Assembly (NCBI RefSeq): GCF_000005505.3
Contig: NC_016132.3
Coordinates: forward strand, 16,792,501 to 16,856,500
DNA length: 64,000 nt
Direction: 5' to 3'
DNA from: Brachypodium distachyon
Lineage: Eukaryota > Streptophyta > Magnoliopsida > Poales > Poaceae
Each line of letters opens with the position of its first letter. Position 1 is the first letter of the stretch. The notes beneath the pieces are model-generated. The model did not search any database. It saw only the letters and a program-made list of their open reading frames with translations, and had not been told where the DNA came from. This document shows positions 12,811 through 25,242 of this stretch, in pieces. The position numbers and the translations under genes were made by a program.

Positions 12811-14260
12811 CTTAAGTTAATTAGATAGTAGATCTATTTATTTTCACAAGGAAAAAGGGTAGCACACCCCTCTAGTTCCTGACTTCCTGTTGTAAGAAAT
12901 CTCAGCCTTTCCTCTTTAGCAGTAAAAACCAAGTGTGCTGTAAAATGCCACACCCTAGCAAACCCCCTTTCCTTCAGTAGAATCATTTCATATTGGCCGG
13001 AAAGCCTTTTTATTCTAATAGTGGTTTCATCACGGTCTGAATAAGCACCTTTTCTTCCAATGTGTGTATTGCTCCGTACTTCATTTCCAAAATTCCTCGG
13101 AAATTTTTTCTTTCATTTTTTAAACTTGTTGAAGCATTTTCTTGTGGGAGGACTGAAAGCTCATTGAGTCGCTATAGATCGGGGCGGGCACTTTAATCGA
13201 GACCTGAAAAAATAAAATAAAAAACATGATCGAACCTGAAATCACCGGAACAGGTAACTTGAGTTAGTTTTGCAGCTCAGTTAACAAAATTGACTAATTG
13301 AGGAACTGAAACTATTTTGGTGAAATCAGTTTTGACCCTGGGTCAACCTAACTGACCGAAGGAGCATCCTTACCAAGCCTAGTAGAGTACCATATCAGCA
13401 AATCCGTTTTGAGTTGTCCGTTCGATATTTTCATTTCGAGACATTGGTTGGATGATTAAGGTGGTGGTGGTTGTACCCCCAACCCACTACTATCCCATGT
13501 GTCTCGTTTAAGCGGATTATCATTTTACTGACAGATGATACACCTGTGGGCAGTGAGACGTTAGTGACTTAGTGACGACTCCATCCATGTCAAGACGCTC
13601 CGCAACTCCGGCCTTCTCTAGCCATTGTGCTGTGTGTGTGAGGCGATGCATGTAAGTTTGCAACTGTCCACAACGATCTGCTAGTGGGAACTTCATCAAT
13701 CTCACGGCGTTCCGCGACTTATGTATTCTGTAAGCGGTGTGGAAGTGGGTGCGTACACGGTATATGTGTCTGCAATGTCATCACTGTTTTTCTAAAGAAG
13801 ATATTTCTAACTCATGACTTCGCTGTTGATTGGCCACGTTCGAAACATGAGAACGGCCACATACGCAATCTCGTATTTGGTGCATAAAGATAAAGAAATG
13901 CATGATATGCATTAAAATTCATCTGTTCAAGAGAAAATAATCTATAACTAACGGGGATAAGTGAACTTAATCATCAAGCGAAGACAAGCTTCCTAAATAC
14001 TTGTCGTGGTTAATCCTCGTGAATACTGCTCAGTGTTGAACGGAGGGAGGGAGTACTACTCCGTGATAATCCATAAGAAACGGGGACATGCAAAGTTAAT
14101 CCTCGTGAATACTACCCAGTACAAATAATCCATAACAAGCAGGGATCCTGATCACTCCTCAGTACAAATACAATCCATAACAAAGTTTACTCCTTGGAGT
14201 GCGGACTAAGCTTCGATTCTTGACAGACTTCGATCGGCAGTTGCCCACGGCCAGGCTGCA
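12811..14260. other. Intergenic region without recognised features
   Basis: AT-rich sequence downstream of copy 1 and upstream of the minus-strand stop codon at 14261. A lone GGAGGGAGGGAGTA at about 14041-14055 resembles one Stowaway end, but no partner was found. I see no coding sequence. Confidence 0.5.
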
Positions 14261-17200
14261 TCAAAGGGGACCTAAATAAAAAGAAAAACAGCGTAAGATA
14301 CTTCATATGTAGTGGTGCTGGAGGATCTATATATCTAGATTTATCATGCACAGTCAGAACACCCATCTCATCTAGCTAGTACTTACCAGTTGATTCATAC
14401 AGCAGCGGCCAGATTCCTGGTGTCCATTCCTCCATCTTCCTTAAAAAGCCTGCTCCGTCCTTAATCTCATTCTGCAGATCGAGCAAAGGTCAAATGTTAC
14501 AAGAAATTCAATGCTATCTAGATATTATGTATACCTATAGGTTAACTATATATACCGCCACGTCCGTTGGCACGTCGAACTTCTTCAGGACATTACGGCA
14601 AAGCCGAATGTAGTCCAGCGGCTCTGAAGTATTATATGATGCGACCTTGCCATGTCTGATGATCGCAGTCAACATGGGCTGTAACACGCCATGTTCGTCA
14701 AGCGGCCAGTCAACCTTTGAAGCTTGGACTCTCATTGCCATCATGTTTTTGTTCCCTTGTATTATGTGCCTTAGGTAGGAATCCTTGTGATCGTCATTCC
14801 ACATGTCGGGATATGCTTCCAGTGTCACCGCATACGTCTGGCACCCAATGAAGTTACAAAAGGCAAGAGAATCACCCACCAGATCGACTTTGCAAACCTT
14901 ATAGTTATACTCTAACAAATGTCCAGGTTGAGGCAGTTGAGGTGTCGGATCTTCCTTCTTTCACTGCACAGGAGTATAACAAAACTAATCGTAAGTACAT
15001 CAACAATCACTAGAACAAGGATAGATATACAGTAACGTGTACACTGGAGCGCATGAAAAGGATCCAGGGTCCAGTCCAGCCCACGGCCCCTCTCCTTAAA
15101 AAATCTGCCCACGGCCACGGTCCCTTCCCTGAGAAACGGTCCATCCCTCCCGGGCGACTCTTCCTCTGCCCTCCCATCTATCCCCCAAATCACTTTGGTG
15201 GCGGCTCTCCCATCCCTGATCTGCTTCCCTCTCCAATCTCTATCATCCCTAATCCCTATCCTGGAGCCGCGGCTCGTCGTAGGGGTGGCGATGGCAGCAC
15301 ACAACAGTGCAGTAGTGGTGGTGGGATGTTGTCGGTCGTGGTAGGTTCTGGCTGCCGCGACGGCCCATCGTGATTCAGAGACGGTGGCTGGGTTTGCAGG
15401 TACGCTGGTCGGAAAATTCCTTCCCTCCCCATCTGTTGTTCAGTTGCTGGATAGGTTCACCTAATTTAGGATTTTGATCTGCATGTTGACCAGTACTTAC
15501 ATTTGGAGTAATGTCATGCTGTAAGTTCAGGATATAGCGCCTACGTATTCGTGCAACATTTGCATTCAACCAAGGTGTTATATGAATTTCCAAACCAGAT
15601 GTAGTTGTGAATGGAAGTACTCCATATTTCCGTTCTGAAAAAGCTAGTACTCCCATTATATTTTTCTTCCCACAGTACTATATACCAAAATTACTTAATC
15701 ATTATATTTTTTTTTCTTAATTTGGAGAAAAATGGTTGAAAAAGAAATCAAGTCTGGTTGTAACTAGCTGAACCTTTTACAAGCAAGTATGGTTCTAGCC
15801 TTTTTTTACAAGGTGAGTAGTATTCAGTTGTATCATTTACCTATAGCATTAGAACACTGTTGTTTGGTAATTTGCACCTGCACTATACTGATCCAAGTAC
15901 TTAGAAGCCATGGTATAAAAGATACTTCAGAGGACTTTGGTGAGCTGGGTAAAGAGTTTTGCCTACGAAATATTTATATGATGTCTGGTTTTTTCTAATA
16001 TAGCAACAATACATTACTTGCAGGATATACTCAATTCTCTGATATATCTGATTATTTTCTACTATTTATTGGGCATGGCAGATTGCTCGAGAATTAGCAG
16101 AATCTAAATATATTTACAATAAATATAATTCTAGCGGAAAATCTAATTATTGCGTGTGCACTTTCTCATCTTAACGCGTGTGCACTTTGTTGCTCATCAG
16201 ATGAGAACTCCTCGATATCTCACTCCCAGCCCTCATCTCTCTTCTCGATATGTTTATGGCCTGTTTTATGTCCCTTAGTTCTTCAGAAAAAAAAAATGCT
16301 TGGCATGTGGTTTGTTGGTGTTGGTCAAGAGGAGAACACTGAGGTAAACCACCGCTGCAGAAGGGGGCTAGCATGCCTGGGAGTATGGGGGCGTGGGGCA
16401 ACCAGCTACCAGCAGCTTGTTGCATGCAACCAGCATTTGCGATAATGTTGGGGATTTTGTGGGTCTAGCAGATCAAGAGAGACCATTTTGATTCCTGAGC
16501 AGGAGGGCCTTTGGGCTTCAGTAAGGTCTTCCATGTTGACGTTGTAGACGCCTTTGGGCTTCAGTAAGGTCTTCCATGTTGACGTTGTAGACTTCTGGTT
16601 ATGCTTACCGTCTTTTAGTCATGCCTAAACATTTCTGCACATAAAAACCCTGGATTTGTCGTATGTATCTCGACAGCATGGTTCATTTGATTTTCGCTCA
16701 TTATCTTAATATATTTATGAGTTTTTATGTCAACCTACAACTGATTGAAAGTGACCAGTAGGTGCGCTGCACATGCAAGAATCTAGGAGTGAGCATCAAG
16801 GTATTTGGGCTGTGGAAATCTGTTATATTGCACATTCACTTTCTAGTCTCATATGTAGAGCAAGTAATAAAGTTCCATTTTGTATAGATATGATTGGTGA
16901 TATTTATTTTTTCTTTACGATGAGTGAAGTGGCGGTTGTCGAGCATAATTGTGCTGCTAAAATTGAACCAAAGTTAGCAAGTCTTTGTATATTGCATTGG
17001 AAATACTGGGCCCTTTTATGTAGATTCTGGCGAGATGCCCTTTGGCATGCTTTTGCATCTGTGTAGAAGTAATTTTATAAGGTTCGCAATGGCCAAATCG
17101 TCTGAGCTTATTTTGAATGACCCAGCTGATGTGAAGCTTGACTGTTGCCTATCTTTTGTGTTTGAACTTCGAGTTTGAGACACGGTAGATTTCCCTTTGG

Positions 17201-20200
17201 TCAATCAGGTACATAATGATGGTGTCACAAACAGAAATATGTACTTTTGTTTACTTTTAATGTAACCATATGTTGCTATGGAAGTATTTACATACTAATT
17301 GGAAAGTAATATAGAAGTGATGTAACTAGAATCATGGAGTAGTGGCCGGGTAGGCCTGTCAATGGTTTGGCCCTGGTTTCCAATAGTTTTGTTCTTCCTT
17401 TGGGTTCACATGCTCATATTTTCTCATTGGTTATAAAAGCTTTGAATGCAGCTACTTCATGCTGAATTTCATTCGATCATGGGATGCAGGATGGGTGGTA
17501 TTCAGATGACATGCCAACAAGAAGGAAGTGGTGTACACCGAAAAAGGGTGAACTGGGTTCAAAACGAGAATATATGGCAGGAATGATTGTCCTCTACATG
17601 AAAATTGTTCAAGGTATGTCAATGAAATTTGTTTTTCTATTTCATTCATGATTCAGTATCAAATGAGGTTCTCCATGAGGCTTCTTAAAAAAACGTGTGC
17701 CCTGAATGTTTCGGTGTCACCCCCACTTCTTGCAACTGGATGTAAGTTTTTGCCTTTATTAACATCCAGAATGATGTAAGGGTATGACACTAGTATTTTC
17801 TTCAACTATCCTGGATGTAACATTTTCTTTACCTAGAATTAAGTTCTGGAGTACCTCTTTCTTTTCTTACATCCAGAGTGATGGAAGGATGTACACTAGT
17901 TTAATCTATGATGTAACTTTGGGGGTAAGCTTTACTAATGCACTTAAAAGAAGACCGCCTAGTTACTAATTCCCATGGTTGCCTATTTTTTACATCCAAG
18001 TGTGGGATGTAACTTTGCGTGGGATGAGTGCATTAGTAATACTCATGTTCATTGTTTATAACCCAGGCAACAAGATTCCCATTGCTTCCTTATGTATCAC
18101 TCTCAACTGCAGCTGTCACATACTGTTCTTCACCGTGGTTTTCATTGATTTTCTTATTTGTTCCATCTTGCACAACATGATATTCCACGAAGGGGCAGCT
18201 AAGGTTGAAAGGACCGGGAGGGGATAATTCAGTTCCATACTCAGCATAGTAAACAAATACAAATTAAAATTGCTATCTCCACAAAGACGTAAGAAACCAA
18301 TCAGGATAAACTTATCAAACAAACTGATGCTACATGTTACCAACTGGTTAAAATCTACTTTTTGTAGCACAAGTTATACATTATTCTATGATCATGCTGT
18401 TTCTGCAACCCTTTTGTTTTGTAAATTACACATTATCCTAATGCATTCTCTCTGTTCTTTCTTTAGAAAAGGGATGGCATTAACTTGCACCCGATGCATT
18501 CTATGGTATAAGAACAAGGGAAAGCACCACGACAGCCAATCTTTAGGTCGTTGTGTGCTTTTGCAGCAAGACCGGAACTAGCAAAACATCAGTCTTTTAC
18601 AGAGTATTGGCATGCAATTTTCTAGTTTCTTCAACCTGATTGCATGTGTTAGGAATCAAACTAGTTCGATTCTAGCTTATCATTATGCACAATCCTCTAA
18701 ATATTTCTCAAGGGTGATGGGATTTTCTGATCGGAGGATTACTGGGACCTATCAAAATACCTTCTTCCTTGCAAACAAAAAACAGATTTGTTATCGTTCA
18801 TTATTTTGGTGGATGTAATTCTTGGGAGGATTCGTGCCTGGAGTTCCATTGAGATGCTGGAGATAGAAGGAGAGGTGGGTCCAACCAGGATTTCCGGTTG
18901 GGTTGTGAGTGCAGACACTTTTCATCCCTGTGGGAGTGGGTTTCCTAATCTGGAAGAACAGGTGCTGTCTGAGGGGGGAGGGGGACTTATTTCATTTCTT
19001 TTGTTAAAGAAACATATTGATCGTTACATGCCTTGTTACATTCGTACAAGTTTAGTTATCGTGTTAATTAATTTTACTAATTATGACCAATTCAGATTCA
19101 TGTCTTACAAAGAAGAAATTATTCTTCGCAGGTTGAAAGATTTAACAGTGATGGATTAAATTTGGATATCACACGATAGGTGTGGAGGGGAAATTGTGGA
19201 TTTCATGTTAGACATTCAGAGATGTGGCTCTAAATATCAGAAGGAAAATTCACTGGTAGTTAGTGTATAATATTCTAGACTTAGACCATGATTTGTATCT
19301 TTCTCATGATCCGTGGTGTACGAATTATACATGTAACTATGAATGATTCTAATAATACTCTTTCTCTGGTGATTTGATCTGCCGCACATATTTTTGTATT
19401 TTTATCTAATTTCCTTGTGCAATGTCTTAAATAATTATAAAATTTAATGCATATATATCGAGTAAATACCACAGTATTTTTTTTTACCGTACCTTCTACC
19501 AACGCATACAGGTGTTGTTGGAGTCCATTGATACCTTTCAACGCATTTATTCTATTTTACCAACGAATTTACATGTATTGCAGGACACGCTAGAACACTG
19601 AAAAACGCAACGGCTTGCAACGCTTAGGGTCTCTTTGGATCATAGGATTGCAAAAACATAGGAATAGGAAAAACATAGGATTGGAATGTCATGCCATTTT
19701 GAATACTATAGGAATTCAAAACATAGGAATTGTTATAAATGAGTGTTTGGATGTTCTATAGGAAAAATATAGGATTTTTTAGATTAGATGGAATAAGAGA
19801 GGAGAGAGATAGAGAGGAGATGCATTGGAACTTTCAAAGGAAAGTTTCAAAGAGGTTAGACCTCATGCTTGGATTCCTCCAAAATTTGAAGGCAAATTTC
19901 TTATCCCATGAAATTACTTTGATGCAAATCCTATGATCCAAATGGTATTTATAGGAATTATTTCCTTAGGATTGGAATCCTCCGTTTTTCCTTCAAGAAT
20001 CCCATGATCCAAAGAGGCTCTTAACTTTTGGCAACACATTGGGAAATCTAAATGAAGTAAAGACAAAGTTTAAGTATGTTTACTTACCATCAGTTAGCAG
20101 AACTTTAAGTGTAGGTTCACCGGATCCATCAAGCTTGATGTATAGATCATTCACACTAAGCTTCCGGGGATACCATCCCTGCTCGAGTATATGGCTCAAA

Positions 20201-21441
20201 AGGCTACATAGCTTCCTGTGAACCAAGATGGTTAGTTTGTCAAAAACACAACAACTTGCAAAACTCGTGGAGAAGAAAAAAGAAAGAAATGAGGAGAAGC
20301 TAGCTAGTTGGTTGACTCACAGAATGATACTCCTTAATGTTGGGCTCATGCGCCCATCAGTGATTGGCTCGTTGGTTGGTTGATTCCGCAATTTTCTAAG
20401 CCAGCAGTGGAATGACATGTGAATAGGCTCTATCACAAGACAACCAATGTCCATCTCATCTTTGAAGAAATTCTCAATGCTAACAACATTGACTTGGTTG
20501 TTCAGGGAAACGAGATATTGATATTGTTTCTGTTTCTCTGATATAGGACGATGTTTGGTCCCTTTCTTCACCATGAACCGGGACTTGAGTGGACCGATGC
20601 TGTACTCGCAATTATACAGTAACATCTCGGTACCATCAGGGTTTGTCGCCACGCTGTCAGATATGGACCCTCTGTAGTCCCCTCCCGAGTCCAGCCCCCT
20701 GAACACCCTCTTGTAGTTGTCTGCAAGAACAAAGATGCAATTCATCACTTTGAACAAACATAGATTATGAATCAGTGATTTAAGATCTGACTGGCATTAA
20801 TGAATCGAGGGGATTTTTGAGCGGAAGAACAGAAGCAAACCTTACCCGCAAAAAAAAGGCGGATTTTTTTAAGCGGAAGAAATCACGGGAGTTACCAAAC
20901 GCAGGAGCAAATTAGAAGCAAACCTTACCCTCAAAAAAGAAGAAGAAGCAAACCCCTAACAGTAATGCAATTTCCAAAGCATTTCTTTGTACTTGCATAG
21001 TTGTCAAACCAATTTTTTTTTCATTTCAACGTTAATCTAGGTTAGATCTCTACCAATTAAAAGTGCTTAGCTTTCAAGAGCCAACACGTACTTCCTGCGC
21101 GCGCCGCGCCGGCTCCGCAGTACAGCAGCCGACGCCGCTGCCTCTCTACACCTCGTCGTCATCCCCGGCCCTCCCCTAAGCTAGTCGAGGTGCTCGATCT
21201 GTAGCCAGAAGAAGGCCGGTGGATGTGACCTTGACCACGGCTATCGAGCTCCCTCCAGTCCTCCAAGACTCGCACGCGCATGAGACCCAGCGAAAGATCG
21301 AGGGAAAAGTAGAGCACACGCTAGCGCCGTCGCCGGCTGCACACAGCGAGCGTGTGCATAGCTCGCCAGTGGACCAAATGCAAGAAATTTGGTGTCGAAA
21401 ATAATTCAGAATAGAGGAGATTAATTACCTGCGGCGACCAT
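14261..21441 (-). CDS. IRE1/RNase L-like protein with degenerate kinase and KEN-type ribonuclease domains, ~330 aa, six exons
   Basis: Minus-strand exons: 21441-21429, 20720-20321, 20215-20088, 14911-14556, 14471-14387, 14271-14261. All splice in phase to a TGA. Exons 2-3 read as a kinase-like fold: IEPIHMSFHCWL matches the hinge, and LCSLLSHILEQGWYPRKL aligns with the LxHLHxxGIxHRDL segment. HRD has become PRK and DFG has become TDG, so phosphotransfer is unlikely. Exons 4-5 end in a KEN-like block (YIRLCRNVLKKF, then GFLKKMEEWTPGIWPLLY), matching the RNKKHHY...FTSRFPxLLxxVY layout of IRE1 and RNase L. The catalytic Asn is kept, but the His-His-Tyr is Lys-Lys-Phe. Intron 3 is 5.2 kb. There is no luminal or membrane region, so it would be a soluble relative. 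Assignment is by motif recognition; the acceptor of exon 4 is the least certain junction. Confidence 0.66.
16507..16592. repeat. Perfect 43-bp tandem duplication (two units)
   Basis: Units 16507-16549 and 16550-16592 are identical and each starts GCCTTTGGGCTTCAG. Perfect identity implies a recent local duplication or an assembly stutter. Confidence 0.9.
19627..20020. mobile_element. Tourist-like (PIF/Harbinger) MITE, 394 bp, TSD TTA
   Basis: The terminal inverted repeats begin GGGTCTCTTTGGATCAT on the left and read GAGCCTCTTTGGATCAT from the right on the other strand. TTA is duplicated at 19624-19626 and 20021-20023. The interior is AT-rich with repeated ATAGGATT/AATCCTAT and no coding capacity. 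It lies inside intron 3 of the IRE1-like gene. Confidence 0.88.
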
Positions 21442-21886
21442 GGTGAAGCTCTACCTCGTCAACGAGTCCTTGTGGTTGTCCCAAATCCCGGTCGGTGGGT
21501 GTGAAGCAAGATGAGATGGGGAAGAAAAACTAGATTCAAGATCGGCTTTTGGAATTGCCTGAACTAGTATGGAGAGGAGCGCAATGGCAAAAGACGAAGC
21601 TTCTATTCTAGGCAAAGGAACAGCCTTGCTTTCCCTCTACCATACTGTGCGTCGAGACCGGTTTAATACATATAAGGTAAGCTGATTCCTGATTGTACTT
21701 ATGGCCACTGATATAAGAGGCCTCCTATGGGAGGTTCCAACGTTTGATTGATTTCTTTATGACATCAGAGTTAAACGTGAAAACAGGTACGTATTAACCA
21801 TGCGGCCCTTAACCATGTACTCGCTGGGTAAAAAATAGAATAAGTTTGAGAAAAACACATTTTTCTACCAACTTGTCCACCGAACC
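21442..21886 (-). promoter_or_regulatory. Presumed 5' UTR and promoter of the IRE1-like gene
   Basis: This stretch lies directly upstream of the minus-strand start codon at 21441. It contains no coding signal. No clear TATA box was identified, so the promoter call rests on position only. Confidence 0.35.
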
Positions 21887-22378
21887 GAGTAAATTACATA
21901 AACCACCACATTAGGGGATAAAGTTTTACAGAGGTACTGGTTTACATTTTAGTTGCTAAAAACCACCAAATTAGCGTAACCCCTCGCTCGCTAGCATTTA
22001 AGAACGTTTCGGACAGGTCTGGCCCACCGGTCAGGCCAACGTGACGTCCACCGTAGCAACTATCTCTTCTTCCTCCTTGCACTCTCTCTCTCTTTGTTCC
22101 CGTCGCAGCGAGGGCGAGCAAAGGAGCGGCGGAGCAGCAGCACGCGAAGCAAGTACGGCTCGGTGGGGAGTAAGGAGAGAACAGAGGGAGAGCACACTGG
22201 CAGGCCGAGCTGGCAAGACATCCTGGCCCGACAGTGGGACATACCTGTCAGAAACATGCTTAGACGCTAGCGAGCGAGGGGTTACGCTAATCCGTTGATT
22301 TTTTGCAACTAAAACGAAAACGGGTACACATATGAAATCCCAACCCCTGATGTGGTGTTTTTTTTTTGTGATTTACTC
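21887..22378. mobile_element. Long-TIR (Mutator-type) non-autonomous element, ~490 bp
   Basis: Arms of about 110 bases are inverted copies. The left begins GAGTAAATTACATAAACCACCA and contains TAGCGTAACCCCTCGCTCGC; the right ends in the complement at ATTTACTC. Most of the arm matches, with small gaps. No 9-bp duplication is obvious. The left base may start slightly later, at 21889. Confidence 0.7.
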
Positions 22379-22488
22379 CTTCCGTTCCGTAATTCTTGTC
22401 GAAATATTACATGTATCTAAACATTTTTTAGAAATGGATACATCAATATTTGAAGAAATTTGAGACAAGAATTATGAAACGGAGTGAG
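22376..22488. mobile_element. Stowaway MITE, 113 bp, TSD TA
   Basis: The termini CTCCTTCCGTTCCGTAATTC and, inverted, CTCACTCCGTTTCATAATTC are flanked by TA at 22374-22375 and 22489-22490. The internal TTGTCGAAATATTACATGTA is typical of grass Stowaway elements. It has the same length and layout as the element at 29510-29622. Its left end overlaps the last bases of the preceding long-TIR element. Confidence 0.88.
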
Positions 22489-22490
22489 TA

Positions 22491-23926
22491 CTTCACAAAA
22501 CCACACTCGTTGCTATTTGTCCGCTGTGCCGTAACTATTTGGGCAAAATGCAACACCAAGCCCAAAACACACGGATTAGCGGATTTGACGGGATTCCTGA
22601 CAATTGGGGCCCACGAGTCAGACCCGACCCGACCCGTTATGACCGAATAACAGAAAACCCCTTTTCCTATTCTCCTCCCCAACGCCTACCTCCTCGGCGC
22701 CTCCGCCCCTGCTTCAGAGACAGAGCGTGGAGCTGGAACAGCATTGCCGTGTCCATGGACCCGAGGAGGTCGCTCTAATGCGGCATGTTTCTAGGCGGCG
22801 TGCGACGAGACAAGGCCGCCGTTCGCGGCACCTTAGTTTGCCCTCGGCGAGCATCTCCAGGTCCAGCGCGAGCATCTCCAGGTCGAACTCGAGCTCCCGG
22901 GCCGTCTTGAGCCGGCTGCTCGCCGGGGACGACGGCCAGGCCGGGTTGAGCATCCCCATGTCCATCCCGTGCGTGGAATTCTCGCGCCGGCCTACATGCT
23001 CAAGCTCACACTCGTAGGCGCCCGCTCCTGGGCCGGTTCCGCGACGAGGGCGAGGAAGCCGCCGGCCTTGCCGGACGTGACGCAGGTCGGGGAAGAAGCC
23101 CACGACGCCCAGGAGGCAGTAGCAGAATCTAGGAGGAGGAGGAGGCCCTGGCGCCCTGCTACACTGGTCCCTTCACGGGCAGCAGGCGGGGCCGGAGGCC
23201 GGCAGCGGGCCGGGCGCGCGCGGGCGGAGGGGTGCTGTGCGTCTTCAGCGTTGTCGTCAAGGTGCGCAACGAGCTGCTCGTGGAGCGGTATGTCTTCCGT
23301 GTGGCCGTCGAGTTGCGCCACCACCGTCGACAGGCAGAGCTGCGCGTGGTCGGCAGAGGAGGACAGGGACACCACAAGACAACCAGCGTGCTCCGCCGCC
23401 TTGAGCTGTCTGTTAGGATCTCTCTCTGTTCAGATCAGGATGCCCATCGACTCCACGAGCACGAAGGGGTGAAGCGCGCAGACGATGCCAGGCAAATTAA
23501 ACAGGAACGAGGCCATCGCATCCGCATCCACCGCCTCCACAAGTCCACAGTGCGCCTCCAACCCGCCACACTCCGCGTCGCGCCTGCCCCTCTCGCTGCG
23601 GCTTGGCGGCCGCCGGCCGTCTCCAGTCCAACCCGGCCGGCCAACCTAGCAGCGAATGTTCGTTGCGAGCTAGGCGGAGGCATTTTTCTCGCGCCATGGA
23701 GGGAAGCAGCGGGCCGGTGGATCCGGCGGGCAAAGAGCGTGGCAAGAAGCTGGGTCGGACCCGAACTTTTCGCCTGACAGGTGGGCCCCATCTAATGTCA
23801 AAATCGCTAACTGTGTAGTTTTGGGCTTAGTGTTTTTCTTTGCCTGAACAGTTGCGGCACAACGACAAATTAGCAACAAGTATGGTTATGTGTGACAAGT
23901 GGCTAAAAAAGTGTGGTTTTCTGAAA
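22491..23926. mobile_element. Pack-MULE-like element, ~1.4 kb, long TIRs around GC-rich cargo
   Basis: The first ~150 bases (from CTTCACAAAACCACACTC) recur as a diverged inverted copy at about 23770-23926, including matches such as GGGCCCAC and AAGCCCAAAAC. Between them lies about 1.1 kb that is far more GC-rich than the flanks. It has overlapping open frames on both strands (for example 22714-23103 minus, 23232-23777 plus) but none I recognise. Long TIRs plus GC-rich interior is the usual look of a Mutator element that captured gene pieces. No 9-bp duplication was found. Confidence 0.6.
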
Positions 23927-23936
23927 CGATTTTGCT

Positions 23937-24155
23937 ATTTCTTAGACGACTGAGAAATAACTATTTCTTAATCGATGATAACAACATTTTGATTTAATCA
24001 TTGAGATTCGTGTAAGATTAATGTAGTTCCGTGCTTTTGTTGCTGAGTGTCTAAAAGTGTAATTAAGTCTATTTCTTAGACGACTAAGAAAATCTTGATT
24101 GAATGGCTATGATTGTTGACTGGGAAATGACTATTTTTTAGACGACCGAGAAATA
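23937..24155. repeat. Three near-palindromic copies of TTTCTTAGACGACTGAGAAA
   Basis: Variants of this 20-base motif occur near 23938, 24070 and 24133. Each is close to self-complementary (TTTCTTAG...CTGAGAAA). Spacing is about 132 and 63 bases. They lie just outside the Pack-MULE-like element in otherwise AT-rich sequence. Confidence 0.7.
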
Positions 24156-24372
24156 GACGCTCTCTAGATACACAATGCCATGCACGTAGTCTCTAGATGA
24201 GTTTCCATGCTTTTGTTGCTGAGTAATTAGGTAATTACGATGAATATTTAATCCAGAAAAACAATGTGTACAACATGTAGCATATTATATCATGCAAACT
24301 AGACAAATTAAATAGTAAACGCACAGCAATATAACTCATCTAATTTCACGGCATGAATAATAGAACTACTAA
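24156..24372. other. AT-rich spacer without recognised features
   Basis: No coding, repeat-end or promoter signal was noticed between the near-palindromes and the Copia-like gag fragment. Confidence 0.4.
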
Positions 24373-25140
24373 TCAAATCACCAAGAAAGAGCAGATTACG
24401 TACGGTGCTGTACTCTTTTCTTGTGTTTGTTTGTTGAGGTCGGCGACGAGTCCGGCGGCGTCGATGTTCCCGCCGGCAGCAGCAGCAGCCTTGACTACCT
24501 CCTGTGCAGCGGCCAGCGCCTGTGCAGCAGCAGTTGCCTGGGCTTGGAGTTGGGCAGCCTGCTGCTGCTGAGCTAGAGCGGCAGCCTGAGCCGCGGGATT
24601 TCCGAGGTTGTCGGCCATTGGTGATGAAGATGCCGACGAAACAGGGACGTGAAGAAGCGAGTAGTCGCGTGAGAACGCTCTCCAAAAACCTTATCGACCG
24701 TCTCCCGGGCAGGATCTCGAAGGTCGGGGTTCCGGAGGCCTGCTCTCCCGGTGATCTGTGCACGTAGTCAACGGGATGGAGTAGCAGTTGGCGGCGAACA
24801 ATGGAGATTGGATCGTGGGCGTGACGGCTAGGGTTGTGGCGTGGTCCGTCCGGAGGCTTATATAGGCACGCAGGCGGACTTCGGTTCGATTTAGGAAACC
24901 AAAACTGACTCCGCAATTATCAGGATGTGTTACGCGTCCGCAACGGATTCCGACTGCCAAAAAGATAAGCACGGCTTGATATCGAACTCGATCGATCGAG
25001 GCGAGAGGAGGAGGAGCAGGAGCACGCGTAGGGATTCCCTTGCTCACTTGCTCAAGAGGTGAGAACCAACATACCTTATATATTGGTCTAACTCCCCCTA
25101 AACTAGCAAGGTGGACTATTCCCACTTTCTCATTCCACTT
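24373..25140 (-). mobile_element. Copia retrotransposon fragment: LTR-like leader and start of a gag-like ORF
   Basis: An ORF at 24618-24373 (minus strand) begins MADNLGNPAAQ and is rich in Ala and Gln, like the N-termini of some plant Copia gag proteins. Upstream on the same strand is a CCTATATAAGCC box near 24854-24865, followed by a leader of about 230 bases, as in an LTR. No paired LTR or primer-binding site was found. It could instead be a short host gene. Confidence 0.4.
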
Positions 25141-25242
25141 CATGAACGGGTTTTTGAGATTTTCCAGAAATTAATTTCAGATTGGGCCTTGTGCCTAACC
25201 CAAAATTCCAACATTTCTCTCAACCCAATTCCATCTCCCCAT

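Larger units (their letters stand above)
14912..20087 (-). other. 5.2 kb intron 3 of the IRE1-like gene
   Basis: This intron contains the tandem repeat at 16507-16592 and the Tourist-like MITE at 19627-20020. A 12-bp inverted repeat (TACTAATGCACT at 17933-17944 pairing with 18027-18038) lies among several scattered GGATGTAA/TTACATCC motifs at 17.7-18.0 kb, which suggests another decayed MITE. A GC-rich patch at 15.05-15.4 kb looks like a captured promoter or leader. No recognisable protein is encoded. Confidence 0.5.

Noticed and set aside
14037..14060. Stowaway-like end GGAGGGAGGGAGTA
   Set aside because: No matching left terminus within several hundred bases.
15053..15373. 106-codon ORF inside the big intron
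   Set aside because: Pro/Gly-rich translation of a GC patch with no supporting splice sites or similarity.
22727..23818. Several ORFs of 70-200 codons in the Pack-MULE-like interior
   Set aside because: All six frames are open because of GC richness; none shows a motif I recognise, so they are described only as cargo.
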